From an uncultured bacterium (GTDB lineage Bacteria; Zixibacteria; MSB-5A5; CAIYYT01), in assembly GCA_903903945.1 (NCBI GenBank), contig CAIVAP010000147.1:1-50129 (forward strand): a stretch of DNA of 50,129 bases, in the 5' to 3' direction. The translations under genes and the position numbers were made by a program. This document shows, in pieces, positions 25,872 to 34,027 of the stretch (positions within the stretch are counted from its first letter, which is position 1; every line of letters starts with the position of its first letter). The notes under the pieces are model-generated. The model searched no databases. It saw only the letters and a program-made list of their open reading frames with translations, and was not told the origin of the DNA.

Positions 25872-26732
25872 TCAAAGCCTTCCTATGCCACTCACAAGCG
25901 ACTGAGGTTGATGTGAATTTGAGCCGTCGAGAAGAAACCAGACTGGAGCGAACAATAGATCGGTTGTGATCGCTGCAATGTTGGTTATGAAGGTTTTGAC
26001 GCCGGGCGTTTCCTTCAGTTGACGCCTGATGTTCTCAGCACGACGTTCGGAGAGAGTAAGGATTAAGAGACGAAACGCCTTGGCGCGGAATCGCTCGGCG
26101 AAGAGTCCGTCTTCCTTGAAGATCCGATATTGTGCGACCTTTTCCGAAATCCGGCGCAGAGATTCCGTGCCACAGTCAGCTTCGAGGAAGCCGTTGATCC
26201 TGATTTGGCCGACATGAAAGGAAGCATAGGCATCTGGCTTCAGCACGGTGTCGCCGATTCCGGCCCCGGGATTGCATAGCGCTGGCAGTACATCAGCTTG
26301 TCGCCATTCGATCAACCCCGATTCCGGCGCTGCCATCAAGGCGTGACGTAGCCGACAACCGAACTCGGCCACTAAGAGTTCGTGTCGCAACAAGCTATCA
26401 GAGAGGCCGTGATAATGGCGGCGACGGTGCTCGATAATATCGGCAATGATATCGAGCTGCTGCGACAGCTGCACCACCCCCTGTTTTCCCAAGCGGTATA
26501 TCGGCGGCACTCCCGGCAGGTGAAGTTCCGGGCGGCAATCGAGGAAGCGAGCGGCGACCAGTTTGCGCAAACGCCGATTGATGTCCGACACGCAACTCCA
26601 GGAGAGTGCGATCTGAAGCAATGGTCGGGTGATAACTCCGAAACCAGAAACCAGCTTCAGAATCTCACGGTCGCGATCAGTGAGGACGACCTGCGGCAAC
26701 CGTCGGGCACGCTTGACATGCTTGCGCGTCAT
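25872..26732 (-). CDS. Replication-relaxation family winged-helix protein (copy 1)
   Basis: A 286-residue protein. The N-terminus (LTDRDREILKLVSGFGVITRPLLQIAL...INRRLRKLVAARFLDC) is a winged helix-turn-helix, followed by YRLGKQGVVQL and a region with ADVLPALC...VLKPDAYASF and GFLEADCGTES. This is the order of the replication-relaxation (Replic_Relax) family found on plasmids and conjugative elements. Copy 2 at 29662-30669 shares the plan (TDRDRELLRALEEYRVL..., FLESDRGTTDL). Its ATGA start overlaps the end of the ATPase gene by 4 bases. Likely a DNA-binding mobilisation or replication factor. Some families of this type have a restriction-endonuclease-like fold, so a nuclease role is possible. 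Confidence 0.8.
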   Translation of the reverse strand: MTRKHVKRARRLPQVVLTDRDREILKLVSGFGVITRPLLQIALSWSCVSDINRRLRKLVAARFLDCRPELHLPGVPPIYRLGKQGVVQLSQQLDIIADIIEHRRRHYHGLSDSLLRHELLVAEFGCRLRHALMAAPESGLIEWRQADVLPALCNPGAGIGDTVLKPDAYASFHVGQIRINGFLEADCGTESLRRISEKVAQYRIFKEDGLFAERFRAKAFRLLILTLSERRAENIRRQLKETPGVKTFITNIAAITTDLLFAPVWFLLDGSNSHQPQSLVSGIGRL

Positions 26733-28258
26733 GCGTCTGCCTCCGTGAACTGCTGATTGTCGGTTTCGCCGGTCGATTCGACTGCAATGTTATGAAGAAC
26801 TTGCGCCGCGGCACCTCTCTCTGCATCGTGTCCTACAGCCTCCGCTGTCGCTGCAGACGCGACCGCAATCGACGATCGACTGGCTCCGATTCCAGATATG
26901 GGATGGCCGACATTGTGGCGAATCTCCTCAAGCAATCGGCATTCCGCGTTGGTTAGTTCCGATGGCAGATCGACGTTATCGACTTTAAGGATTCGCGGTG
27001 TTTCACCTGCGCGAAAAAGCACCGCGGTGCCGATGGGAAGAGAAACCAATCGCTGTGCCACCAAAGTGCGCAGCTCTCCGACTAACCCGCTGCATGCTAA
27101 CTGGGCGTCCTCCGGCGAGAGCCGGAAAAGAATCTGAGTCGAACAATTGGCACGAATCGCGGAGAGCAAAGATCGGTCAAGCGAGGCGAAAGTCTGGGCG
27201 ACCAATGCGAGACCGACACCGAACTTGCGGGCTTCGTTAAGAAACGGCTCAACCGACACGGAGCCAGCAAAGCTCGGGAACTCCTCAATGGCCAAAAAAA
27301 ATGGCCGGCGTTCCCTCTCGGGTAGATCGGCACGGGAAAAGGTGGCGTGCTGGAGCGAGATCAGGATCATTGACGCCAAGAGACTGGCGGAATCGAAGAA
27401 TTGACCTCGGTTGATCGAAATGAAGACCATCTTCCCCTGATCCATAGCCAGCCGGAAATCGATATCGCTATCCGGCGAACTCAACATTGCCGCGATACGG
27501 GGATCCGACAAAAGCGCCGAAATTTTGTTGATAAAGGCCTCGGCGATCTGGGCCTGACGTTGCCGGGTCCAAGTCAGGAATTGCTTCAAAAAATACTCTT
27601 TTGATCTCGCGTTCAGCAGCAGCTGTGCGTGATCACGGAGCGTCGAAGGGGAGGTGAGCAGATCAACGGCGCTGGTTAAAGGAAATCGACGCTCAGCCAT
27701 GAGAATGAGCAAATTTTGGGTCAATTGCTGTGTCTGGGCACCCATGATGTCCCCCCAGATCACTGACAAGAGGCGCAGGAATCGTGCCACACGTTCTGGT
27801 GCCAACTCAGGTGTGGGACAGTCGATGGGGTTGAGCCGCACACACCAGGAACGAAACGCCGGATCGATCCACCAGATATTTTCGATAATGGAAGCAGGGA
27901 GTCGGCCGGATACTATCTGTCGAACGATGAGACTGAGAAGCTTCTCGATAAGATCATGGGTATCGATTACCAAACCGCCGTCGCCATTCCTTAGGGTCTG
28001 CAGAAGATGCCCCATCAAAGCCACTGACTTGCCACCGCCGCTGTTTCCCATGATTGCCAAATGCCGAAGGCGGTCAGAAATCCCAAGAAATGCTGCATCG
28101 TGATTATCGTGGCTGTAAACTGAGCAAGCCATGCCGAGACGTAATTCACGACGCAGCTCCCGGCGCTGTTCTTTCCTCTGCTCCCGCGATTTCAGCTGAG
28201 TCAAGCGCTCGATTAAGCGGATGACATTTCGTTCAAGAAGACCCATAGTCTCTAACAC
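26729..28258 (-). CDS. VirD4/TraD/HerA-like ATPase (coupling protein candidate)
   Basis: A 509-residue P-loop ATPase. Walker A is GNSGGGKS at residues 71-78 and Walker B is FLAIEEF near residue 320; VIDTHDLIEKL and ALVAQTFASLDRSLL fit the TraG/VirD4-like coupling proteins and HerA-type DNA pumps. A Lys/Arg-rich coiled stretch (about 22-42) precedes it. There are no N-terminal membrane helices, unlike classic VirD4, so the neighbouring four-helix protein may supply the membrane part. GTG 28258 and ATG 28246 are both possible starts; GAAGGG lies just before the GTG, which is too close for it and suits the ATG better. It is the first gene of the long minus-strand operon. It probably drives DNA translocation of this element. 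Confidence 0.82.
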   Translation of the reverse strand: MLETMGLLERNVIRLIERLTQLKSREQRKEQRRELRRELRLGMACSVYSHDNHDAAFLGISDRLRHLAIMGNSGGGKSVALMGHLLQTLRNGDGGLVIDTHDLIEKLLSLIVRQIVSGRLPASIIENIWWIDPAFRSWCVRLNPIDCPTPELAPERVARFLRLLSVIWGDIMGAQTQQLTQNLLILMAERRFPLTSAVDLLTSPSTLRDHAQLLLNARSKEYFLKQFLTWTRQRQAQIAEAFINKISALLSDPRIAAMLSSPDSDIDFRLAMDQGKMVFISINRGQFFDSASLLASMILISLQHATFSRADLPERERRPFFLAIEEFPSFAGSVSVEPFLNEARKFGVGLALVAQTFASLDRSLLSAIRANCSTQILFRLSPEDAQLACSGLVGELRTLVAQRLVSLPIGTAVLFRAGETPRILKVDNVDLPSELTNAECRLLEEIRHNVGHPISGIGASRSSIAVASAATAEAVGHDAERGAAAQVLHNIAVESTGETDNQQFTEADA

Positions 28259-28579
28259 CCTTCAATGCAGTCATCTGGGAGATACCGATTGCTGATGGTT
28301 ATTTTTCTTCGCAGCAGACAAAAAAAGATCAGAACTTGTTGGGCACTTTCCGGTATATTATAAACGGGTCGAACATCGATCCCCAGTTGCTCTTTGACAA
28401 CTAAAGACCCAAAGCATGTACCCGACAGGGAAACAACTGGTTAACCCCTGTCAGTCTCTCACCTAGAACTTACCTGACAAGGACTTACAATTGGGCAACT
28501 TCAGGTCTGATGTTTACTTTGTTCGTCCGTTGAACGGTCAAGTACAACCTCTGATGAGGAAGAAAGGAGCTAAGCCGCT
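28259..28579. promoter_or_regulatory. Divergent control region with GACAGGG inverted repeat
   Basis: 321 bases between the divergent ATPase and sigma-factor operons, so it holds two promoters. TTGACA is at 28394-28399 on the plus strand without a good -10. GACAGGG (28424-28430) and CCCTGTC (28446-28452) form a 7-bp inverted repeat, with related half-sites CTGACA nearby (about 28475), suitable for a dimeric regulator. No gene is apparent. Confidence 0.4.
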
Positions 28580-29212
28580 ATGCCTCCAAGGCTTAAGGCT
28601 TGCGACTCTCATCAGCGAACCGAGAGAGACCACGTGGAATTTAGTCGGCGATTGCTTGAACTCTTGCCGGCTGCAACAAAGCTGAAACGGCGACTAATCG
28701 CAAAAAGCCCGAAATTGGATACGGATCTGATTCACGACGCGGTACTGGATGCTCAAATGAAAGCTGCGGAAAGCTATAATCCGCAGGCGTCGGCGCTTAT
28801 GACATTGAAATCGTTCTTCCACAGAATTGCCATGCAACAACTGGCGACGGCGATCGAGAGAAGCAATGCCCTGAAGCGCGGAGGAGAGGATGTAGTGCTT
28901 AATCAGGAGCGTCTTTCCGCGGGCAGGATTGAAGGTTCCGAACGATCTTGGGAAGAGTTGCTGCCGGGCAGAAGGGATGATATAAGCGTTTTCAGGCGCT
29001 CAATACTTCTGCTAGCCTTAGAGCGACTCGGAATGCGCGAGAAGCTGTTGCTCGATCTATACTACTGGCGAGATATGCCAGTAAAAGAAATAGTGACGCT
29101 TACTGCGATGACAGAATATGCGATTAGGAAGAGTCTTGATAAGGCTCATATAGTGCTGAGAAATTCCCTCGAGGAATGGTCTGCGAGATTGCGTTCGCTA
29201 TCAGTTCATTGA
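28580..29212 (+). CDS. RNA polymerase sigma-70-like factor of the element
   Basis: A 210-residue protein. Residues about 18-95 resemble sigma region 2 (LLELLPAATKLKRRLIAKSP...LKSFFHRIAMQQLATAIER). Residues about 145-198 look like region 4 (LERLGMREKLLLDLYYWRDMPVKEIVTLTAMTEYAIRKSLDKAHIVLR), with the helix-turn-helix that contacts the -35. The middle is divergent. AGGAG at 28565-28569 is 10 bases before the ATG. It is the first gene of a two-gene plus-strand unit. A sigma factor carried by an integrative element may turn its transfer genes on as a block. A sigma-like regulator lacking core binding cannot be excluded. Confidence 0.72.
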   Translation: MPPRLKACDSHQRTERDHVEFSRRLLELLPAATKLKRRLIAKSPKLDTDLIHDAVLDAQMKAAESYNPQASALMTLKSFFHRIAMQQLATAIERSNALKRGGEDVVLNQERLSAGRIEGSERSWEELLPGRRDDISVFRRSILLLALERLGMREKLLLDLYYWRDMPVKEIVTLTAMTEYAIRKSLDKAHIVLRNSLEEWSARLRSLSVH

Positions 29213-29234
29213 CACCAGTAATGATCTGTGTCAA
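29209..29234 (+). promoter_or_regulatory. TTGACAC/GTGTCAA inverted repeat
   Basis: TTGACAC (29209-29215) and GTGTCAA (29228-29234) are a perfect 7-bp inverted repeat with a 12-base spacer. It overlaps the sigma-factor stop codon and precedes the 80-residue gene by about 50 bases. It could be an operator or a -35 with a nearby repressor site; no clear -10 is seen. Confidence 0.35.
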
Positions 29235-29282
29235 GATAGCGGCACAGTAGGTCTTCGCTCTTTTCAAGGAGGACAGGAGAAA

Positions 29283-29525
29283 ATGTCTGTGCCAAATGAC
29301 AGAAGTGACAAAACGCAGAAAAGCGGCCTAACGCAACTCATGCAGGAGTCGACCGAGAGATTACTTCGTGGTCTGGACTACTCTGTAATTCTTCTCCGGT
29401 ATGGGGAAGATAGCGAGGAAGCCCGAGAGTTTGCTGAGATGAACCCGAAAGCGGTGTATGACCGCGAGTTTCTTTCTGAGGTGCTCCGCGATGTATTCAG
29501 TTCCAAAGAGCGGAAAACGCGGTGA
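29283..29525 (+). CDS. 80-residue acidic protein downstream of the sigma factor
   Basis: A small soluble protein, helical, with many Glu/Arg (STERLLRGLDYSVILLRYGED, EEAREFAEMNPKAVYDREFLSEVLRDVF). I do not recognise it. Strong AAGGAGG and GGAG sequences precede the ATG, and a clean terminator follows, so it is expressed, probably together with the sigma factor or from its own leader. Its position after a sigma factor makes an anti-sigma or accessory role possible, but nothing in the sequence proves that. Confidence 0.65.
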   Translation: MSVPNDRSDKTQKSGLTQLMQESTERLLRGLDYSVILLRYGEDSEEAREFAEMNPKAVYDREFLSEVLRDVFSSKERKTR

Positions 29526-29555
29526 TCTCGGAAGAAGCGACGAGACTAAGTACGC

Positions 29556-29592
29556 AAGCCAAGCAGAACGCTACGCGAGCTTGGCTTTTTTT
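29556..29592 (+). terminator. Strong intrinsic terminator
   Basis: AAGCCAAGC (29556-29564) pairs with GCTTGGCTT (29579-29587), loop of 14 bases, and is followed by TTTTTT. It ends the sigma-factor unit and faces the convergent operon. Confidence 0.9.
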
Positions 29593-29661
29593 ATACCTTA
29601 AATGCTCAAGTAATTCCACTCTCCGTGGCGAGGGGTCTATTTCGCCGCGCCGATCTAGCCG

Positions 29662-30669
29662 CTATCTTTCGACGTCGGTGCCGCTCCCGCTACCCGGCAG
29701 ACGAGAGGCGCCCTCATCCGCCGGGCCCGGAGGCTCCTTGCAGCTAGCATCAGGGTTCTGGCCAGCGCACGGGTGGTATTCCTGGCGCTGTCGGGAGCGG
29801 TTGAAGGAAGGTGCAGGCAATGGCCATGCTGAAACTGAGGAACCCGTATTAGAAACAGTTTGCCAATTGGCTGCTAAGAGTCTATGTGGCTGATTGAGTG
29901 AAACCAAACCAAAATCCGCACAGGCGATGAGATCCGGGCACGACGAGTGACTGTGGAAATTGACCAGCTTCTGAATGATGTGATCGAGACGCTTTCGTGT
30001 CGTCGTTACAAGCAAGACCCGAAACGACCGGATGCCGAATCGCCGGTGAGCGGTCTTCTGTTGCCAAAGCCAGTGGTACCCCGCGCATTTCTTCGCAATT
30101 CGTCCCAAATCCGTCGTCCCTCTGTCGGATTCCAGGAAGTAGTTATACTCACGACCTCTGCATAGGAGGGTGAACATCGCGTCAGGAATGATTGGTATTG
30201 GCTGGGTCATCAACGGGTATCGCGGCGCCGCAACCATTCTCAGCTTCCGACTCTGTGTCCACGACAATAGTGTAAGATCGTCTGCCAACCGGGTTGCCAA
30301 AGTCAGGCAAATGCGGAAGTCATTGATCTGTTCAGTGTGTCGACTGAAGGCCTGCAATGCCCGGCGCGACACGCCATGATCTTGACTATGGTCAATGAAC
30401 GTCCGCCGACCGGTCTGCGACAGTGCGTAGTGGTACTGCGATGATCCCTCGCCAAGTCGAGTTGGTCGAACATCACGGACGAGGAGGCCATGCCTCCAGA
30501 GTAGCGCAAGTCTCTTGCGTGTTCGGTGCAGTGATGGGAAGAATAGACGATGTACCTGATCGGTCGCCAGCACGCGGTACTCTTCCAATGCGCGAAGGAG
30601 TTCGCGGTCACGGTCAGTGACCTGAAGAGGCCGCACTTTATTGGTCGATTTGTTTCTGTGAGACTTCAT
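29662..30669 (-). CDS. Replication-relaxation family winged-helix protein (copy 2)
   Basis: A 335-residue protein with the same plan as the gene at 25872-26732: a winged helix (VTDRDRELLRALEEYRVLATDQVHRLFF), a middle with YALSQTGRRTF and a region with PIIPDAMFTLLCRG...FLESDRGTTDLGRIAKK. The C-terminal 90 residues (from SLNQPHRLLAANW) look disordered and Pro/Ser/Arg rich, which copy 1 lacks. ATG 30669 lies inside the end of the RuvC-like gene (32-base overlap); an in-frame TTG at 30675 is the alternative. It is the last gene of the second minus-strand operon. Confidence 0.75.
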   Translation of the reverse strand: MKSHRNKSTNKVRPLQVTDRDRELLRALEEYRVLATDQVHRLFFPSLHRTRKRLALLWRHGLLVRDVRPTRLGEGSSQYHYALSQTGRRTFIDHSQDHGVSRRALQAFSRHTEQINDFRICLTLATRLADDLTLLSWTQSRKLRMVAAPRYPLMTQPIPIIPDAMFTLLCRGREYNYFLESDRGTTDLGRIAKKCAGYHWLWQQKTAHRRFGIRSFRVLLVTTTRKRLDHIIQKLVNFHSHSSCPDLIACADFGLVSLNQPHRLLAANWQTVSNTGSSVSAWPLPAPSFNRSRQRQEYHPCAGQNPDASCKEPPGPADEGASRLPGSGSGTDVER

Positions 30670-31177
30670 AGTCAAAGAGTTTTCTTTCCTTCGCCATTGC
30701 CAGGTACGTTAGTCCGACAGCGACAGCGTCAAACATGTTCTGGTAGTACCGTTGTCGCCACCGGCGATCAGAGTTGAAATATGCCCGCAACTCTGGGAAT
30801 TGGGCGGTGACGACCTTGGCAATTGTTCGCTTAGATGCTCGTCCATCGCCGCACACGGTCTTTCTTACCGTGTTCACTGCAAAACCGAAAACAGGGACGC
30901 TGCATTTCGACGTCATGGCCAGAATCCGTCGGATGACGATCATCACGGGACTCCCGAATGCAATTCCCGTAGGGCTGTTGATTTCAATGGCGATGGCATC
31001 GGGCTTCTTCTCGCATAGCAAGCGCAGCATGACGTCTTTCAAGACGGCGTAATTCGTGCGTCGTGGACGGCGGAGCGATTTCACGGCGAAATCGGTGAGT
31101 TGGCGGCCGACGAAATGGGCCATGCCGAACTCACGGTATCCGGGGTCGATGGCAATGAGGTTAACCTTGGTGAGCAT
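30638..31177 (-). CDS. RuvC-like Holliday-junction resolvase
   Basis: A 179-residue protein with an RNase H-type fold as in RuvC: DPGYREFG with Asp11, AIAIEINSP with Glu65 and the C-terminal FDAVAVGL with Asp150. RuvC normally carries a further Asp three residues before that last one; here the place is Asn147, so the metal site is altered. The length equals RuvC (about 170). The start ATG 31177 lies inside the previous gene by 17 bases. Apart from resolving junctions, RuvC-like proteins of mobile elements can act during integration or replication. Sequence identity to chromosomal RuvC looks low. Confidence 0.75.
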   Translation of the reverse strand: MLTKVNLIAIDPGYREFGMAHFVGRQLTDFAVKSLRRPRRTNYAVLKDVMLRLLCEKKPDAIAIEINSPTGIAFGSPVMIVIRRILAMTSKCSVPVFGFAVNTVRKTVCGDGRASKRTIAKVVTAQFPELRAYFNSDRRWRQRYYQNMFDAVAVGLTYLAMAKERKLFDYEVSQKQIDQ

Positions 31178-31406
31178 ACTTATGAAGGAGGTATATGAAG
31201 AGTGCACGACGAGACTTCTTGATGCGCCAGGATGGCATAGACTGCGCCGCGCGGAAGGCCCGGTACACGATGGCATGCGGGTTGGCGCAGCAGACCTGGC
31301 GGTAGAAAGGGAGCCGGACTTCGTCGTTGAAGGCGGTGGCAATCTCCAGTGCCAAGGCATCGGCAGCACTACGCGGAATGAGACGAAGTGGCTTGCTCTC
31401 ACCCAT
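31161..31406 (-). CDS. 81-residue unknown protein
   Basis: A small basic, Ala-rich helical protein (SAADALALEIATAFNDEVRLPFYRQV...SWRIKKSRRALFIYLLHKYA). No family recognised. It overlaps the XRE gene by 8 bases and the RuvC-like gene by 17 bases, so all three are tightly coupled. The overlap with two real genes on the same strand and its good codon use support it as a true gene. Confidence 0.65.
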   Translation of the reverse strand: MGESKPLRLIPRSAADALALEIATAFNDEVRLPFYRQVCCANPHAIVYRAFRAAQSMPSWRIKKSRRALFIYLLHKYAHQG

Positions 31407-31680
31407 GTCGCGTTTGCGTTAGGAGGTGTCGCTTCTGTGCGACGTCCTTCCGGATTGCGTCGTACAAGTCGAAAAAGAGAACCTCGACAGGGCAGCGGAT
31501 GATTGCGGAGAGTTTCAGGGCATTCTCGAGTCTCGGGAGTTTCCGACCCTTTTCCCACTGGGCTAAGTGCGCGACGCTGCCTAATCCCGCGAGCTTGGCA
31601 ACCTCGCAAAGTCTGAGATTGTTTCTCCGGCGGTAGAAGCGAATTTGATTTGGGACTGGAGCGAGACGTGGGTGTTGCAT
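31399..31680 (-). CDS. XRE-family regulator
   Basis: A 93-residue protein with a cro/CI-type helix-turn-helix: QIRFYRRRNNLRLCEVAKLAGLGSVAHLAQWEKGRKLPRLENALKLSAIIRCPVEVLF. ATG 31680 is chosen because it precedes the HTH domain; the frame runs on to 31800 without a clear start. It heads the overlapping four-gene minus operon (XRE, 81-residue, RuvC-like, copy 2), and probably controls it. Confidence 0.82.
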   Translation of the reverse strand: MQHPRLAPVPNQIRFYRRRNNLRLCEVAKLAGLGSVAHLAQWEKGRKLPRLENALKLSAIIRCPVEVLFFDLYDAIRKDVAQKRHLLTQTRHG

Positions 31681-32053
31681 ATGTGTTTTGTTTAGTTCGG
31701 GCACTATAGGCGGCACATAAAAAGGCCGCAATTGCCGAATTCGGCCACAGCGTGTGGATAACGGTGCAACAGACGCGACGATGGGCCTATATTGTCGCAC
31801 TTGCGGAAAGATAATATATCCGTCACGGGCGAGCCGAGGCCTGCTCGCTGTCGGATTGCGGATTGACTGTATTGCGCGGTTTCACGACGGATAGGTCGTT
31901 ACTCCGTACGGCAATCGCGCGCCATGCGGCCAGGACAAAACAACCGAACACCTACCGCTGCTCTGAAGCCAAAGCTTAGCGAGTCAGAGAGCCGTTGTGT
32001 GCAGGCGCGAACCCAGCGGGTTTCCGGAATCTCCCGTGCCGAACACCAAACCG
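31681..32053. other. Gene-poor end of the element
   Basis: 373 bases without a gene I can support. The regulatory region of the XRE operon should be at its left. Plus-strand TGTGGATAAC (31752-31761) and an A/T-rich block near 31811-31823 are the only notable features. The right attachment site of the element is expected around here, but no copy of tRNA-Leu sequence is recognisable by eye. Confidence 0.4.
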
Positions 32054-34027
32054 CTACTTGAGCAAAACCATTTTGCGAGTAATAGCATGGTTGTCGGCCG
32101 TCACGCGGTAGAAGTACACGCCTGAACTCGCTGTCGCCCCGTTCAATCCCTGCCCGTCCCACGCCACCTCGTAGCTTCCGGCTGAGAGCTCGCGGTTCAC
32201 CAAAAATGCAATGACCTGCCCGAGGGTGTTCACGACGTCAATCACTACATGGCCGCGCTTTGGAATGGAGAAAGTGAAGGCCGTGGACGCGTTGAATGGG
32301 TTCGGGTAGTTCTGCTGCAGTGTGAAGTCTGATGGCAGTACCCCGAAGTCAATTGCACGGACGTCCGTTGCTGAGCATGTGGTGTCGGGCAACCAAATGT
32401 TTCGCGATCCGAATACTGGGTCACCCGCTCTGATGAGGGGAGAGCCGCAGCTTGCGAGAACCGCATCGCAAGAACCAGGACTGCTGTACATCAACTCGGG
32501 GTCGGCTTTCAAGTTGAAGTAAAAGTCGCAGGAGTCCCCATTTGTATTCAACTGCACCATCTGGCCGAGGATCGGAATGCCCTGGTAGGCGACGAACCCT
32601 GGCCAGGTTCCCCAAACGTCGTTGTGGTGCACCGAGGATAGTGTGGTGGCCTGGATTCCGGGTCCGTAGCCGCCGCTGACAACGACAAGGTTATTCGCGA
32701 CTGTTCCACCGTCGTAGACTTGAATCCCGCCGCTAAGGATATTTCCGCGCACCACGGATCCCCCGGAGACGACAAACCCTGCAGTGACGATGTTGTCGTG
32801 GCAATCGGTACCACCGGTGATGTATGCGCCAAGACCCCAGTAACCTGGCGGGCAGTCGCAGCCGAAGCGGTTAGCCCCGACATTGCTGCTGTCTCCGAAT
32901 GTCCACTTGCCGTGACCGCAGAACGTGTTGCTGTCGGCGTGCACCCGCCGAGCGTCCAAGGTCCATGTTCCGGGCTCCGGCGGAGACGGTGATATTGTGA
33001 CAGCGCAGTTCGTGATGCTGGTGCCGGGTGCCGTCGTCGCGGACTTGTTGGCTGTAACAGTGCTGCCATGGATACGTCCGGCCAGTGCAATCACTGACCC
33101 CTCAAGGTCGCACCCCTCGAACACCGAGCCGTTCTGCAGGAAGAGTGTAACTGCAGAAATCGTACTTGCTGTGGTCGAGCACGAAAGTACGAAGTCGGCT
33201 TGATAGGAGAACACGCTGCTGCGAACGATCGTACCCTTGATGTATTCCTTGTATCCATCCGAACCATCAAATCTAAGATCGCAATCCTCTGCGCTAATTG
33301 TCATGGCCGAATCGGGAATATCTAGCCCTCTGATAATGGAGTGCCGCATCGACATCATGCCCTTCAGCGGACGAGGATCGCAGTCGATGTCACCCCCCAA
33401 GCATTGCCAGTAGCTTAGCGTAATCGACGTTCCATGGAACCGCGCGATGGCACCGTTTGCCATCGTTATGGAATCGTCAGGAGTTCCCACTGCGTTTATG
33501 TAACTGTAGACATTCAGTTGCGGCTGGCAGCCCTGGCAAGGGAACTCAAAGAAGATTCGACAACCTGGTTCGATGGTGAGAGAATCGCAGTCGACTTGCG
33601 CGCCGCGGATGATATACGGACTCTCTGCGCGCTGGAGCGTCCGTGATCGCTGGAAACCTGTCGTCAGCAACGTTGGAATCTTAATTAAAGTGATAGGGCT
33701 GAGCGCAGTGTCTTTGTACGCAAATATCGTGGCGATACCTTTCGTCTCGAAGCCAGCTTTCGACGCACCGATCCCGTAGCCGCCAGGAGACTGGATAGTA
33801 ACCTCGAAGTGTCCGTCTGCATCAGTAGTAGTCGACGCGTAAGCCGCAGGCGCTGGTCCTGGCTGAAACTCTACGAGAACGCCTGAGTGATTCTTCTGGT
33901 ACTGCAAGTAGACGTAGCCGGAGATCTTCACCGTCGCCGCGTCGCAGGTTGGCACGAGGGCGGTGAACGACCACAGTGACAGTACGAATGTCACGGTGCA
34001 AAGTGCTTTAGCTATCATGTTGGACAT
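32054..34027 (-). CDS. Exported beta-helix protein with T9SS-like tag
   Basis: A 657-residue exoprotein. ATG 34027 follows AAAGGAGGAC and opens a signal peptide (to about residue 30, PTCDA). A short carboxypeptidase-regulatory-like Ig fold follows (about 33-110, TTTDADGHFEVTIQSPGGYG). The long middle has repeated strand-turn patterns with Gly/Thr/Val and Asn (for example SVVRGNILSGGIQVYDGGTVANNLVVVSGGYG), typical of right-handed parallel beta-helices as in polysaccharide-active proteins. The C-terminal 90 residues (LPSDFTLQQNYPNPFNA to RKMVLLK) are the same sorting tag as in the HYR protein. No catalytic residues can be assigned. The start overlaps the end of the recombinase gene by 20 bases. 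Confidence 0.85.
   Translation of the reverse strand: MSNMIAKALCTVTFVLSLWSFTALVPTCDAATVKISGYVYLQYQKNHSGVLVEFQPGPAPAAYASTTTDADGHFEVTIQSPGGYGIGASKAGFETKGIATIFAYKDTALSPITLIKIPTLLTTGFQRSRTLQRAESPYIIRGAQVDCDSLTIEPGCRIFFEFPCQGCQPQLNVYSYINAVGTPDDSITMANGAIARFHGTSITLSYWQCLGGDIDCDPRPLKGMMSMRHSIIRGLDIPDSAMTISAEDCDLRFDGSDGYKEYIKGTIVRSSVFSYQADFVLSCSTTASTISAVTLFLQNGSVFEGCDLEGSVIALAGRIHGSTVTANKSATTAPGTSITNCAVTISPSPPEPGTWTLDARRVHADSNTFCGHGKWTFGDSSNVGANRFGCDCPPGYWGLGAYITGGTDCHDNIVTAGFVVSGGSVVRGNILSGGIQVYDGGTVANNLVVVSGGYGPGIQATTLSSVHHNDVWGTWPGFVAYQGIPILGQMVQLNTNGDSCDFYFNLKADPELMYSSPGSCDAVLASCGSPLIRAGDPVFGSRNIWLPDTTCSATDVRAIDFGVLPSDFTLQQNYPNPFNASTAFTFSIPKRGHVVIDVVNTLGQVIAFLVNRELSAGSYEVAWDGQGLNGATASSGVYFYRVTADNHAITRKMVLLK

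Noticed and set aside
31195..31305. Plus-strand 36-residue frame behind a good AAGGAGG
   Set aside because: It lies antisense within the real 81-residue minus-strand gene and ends quickly; the ribosome-site match is probably chance.
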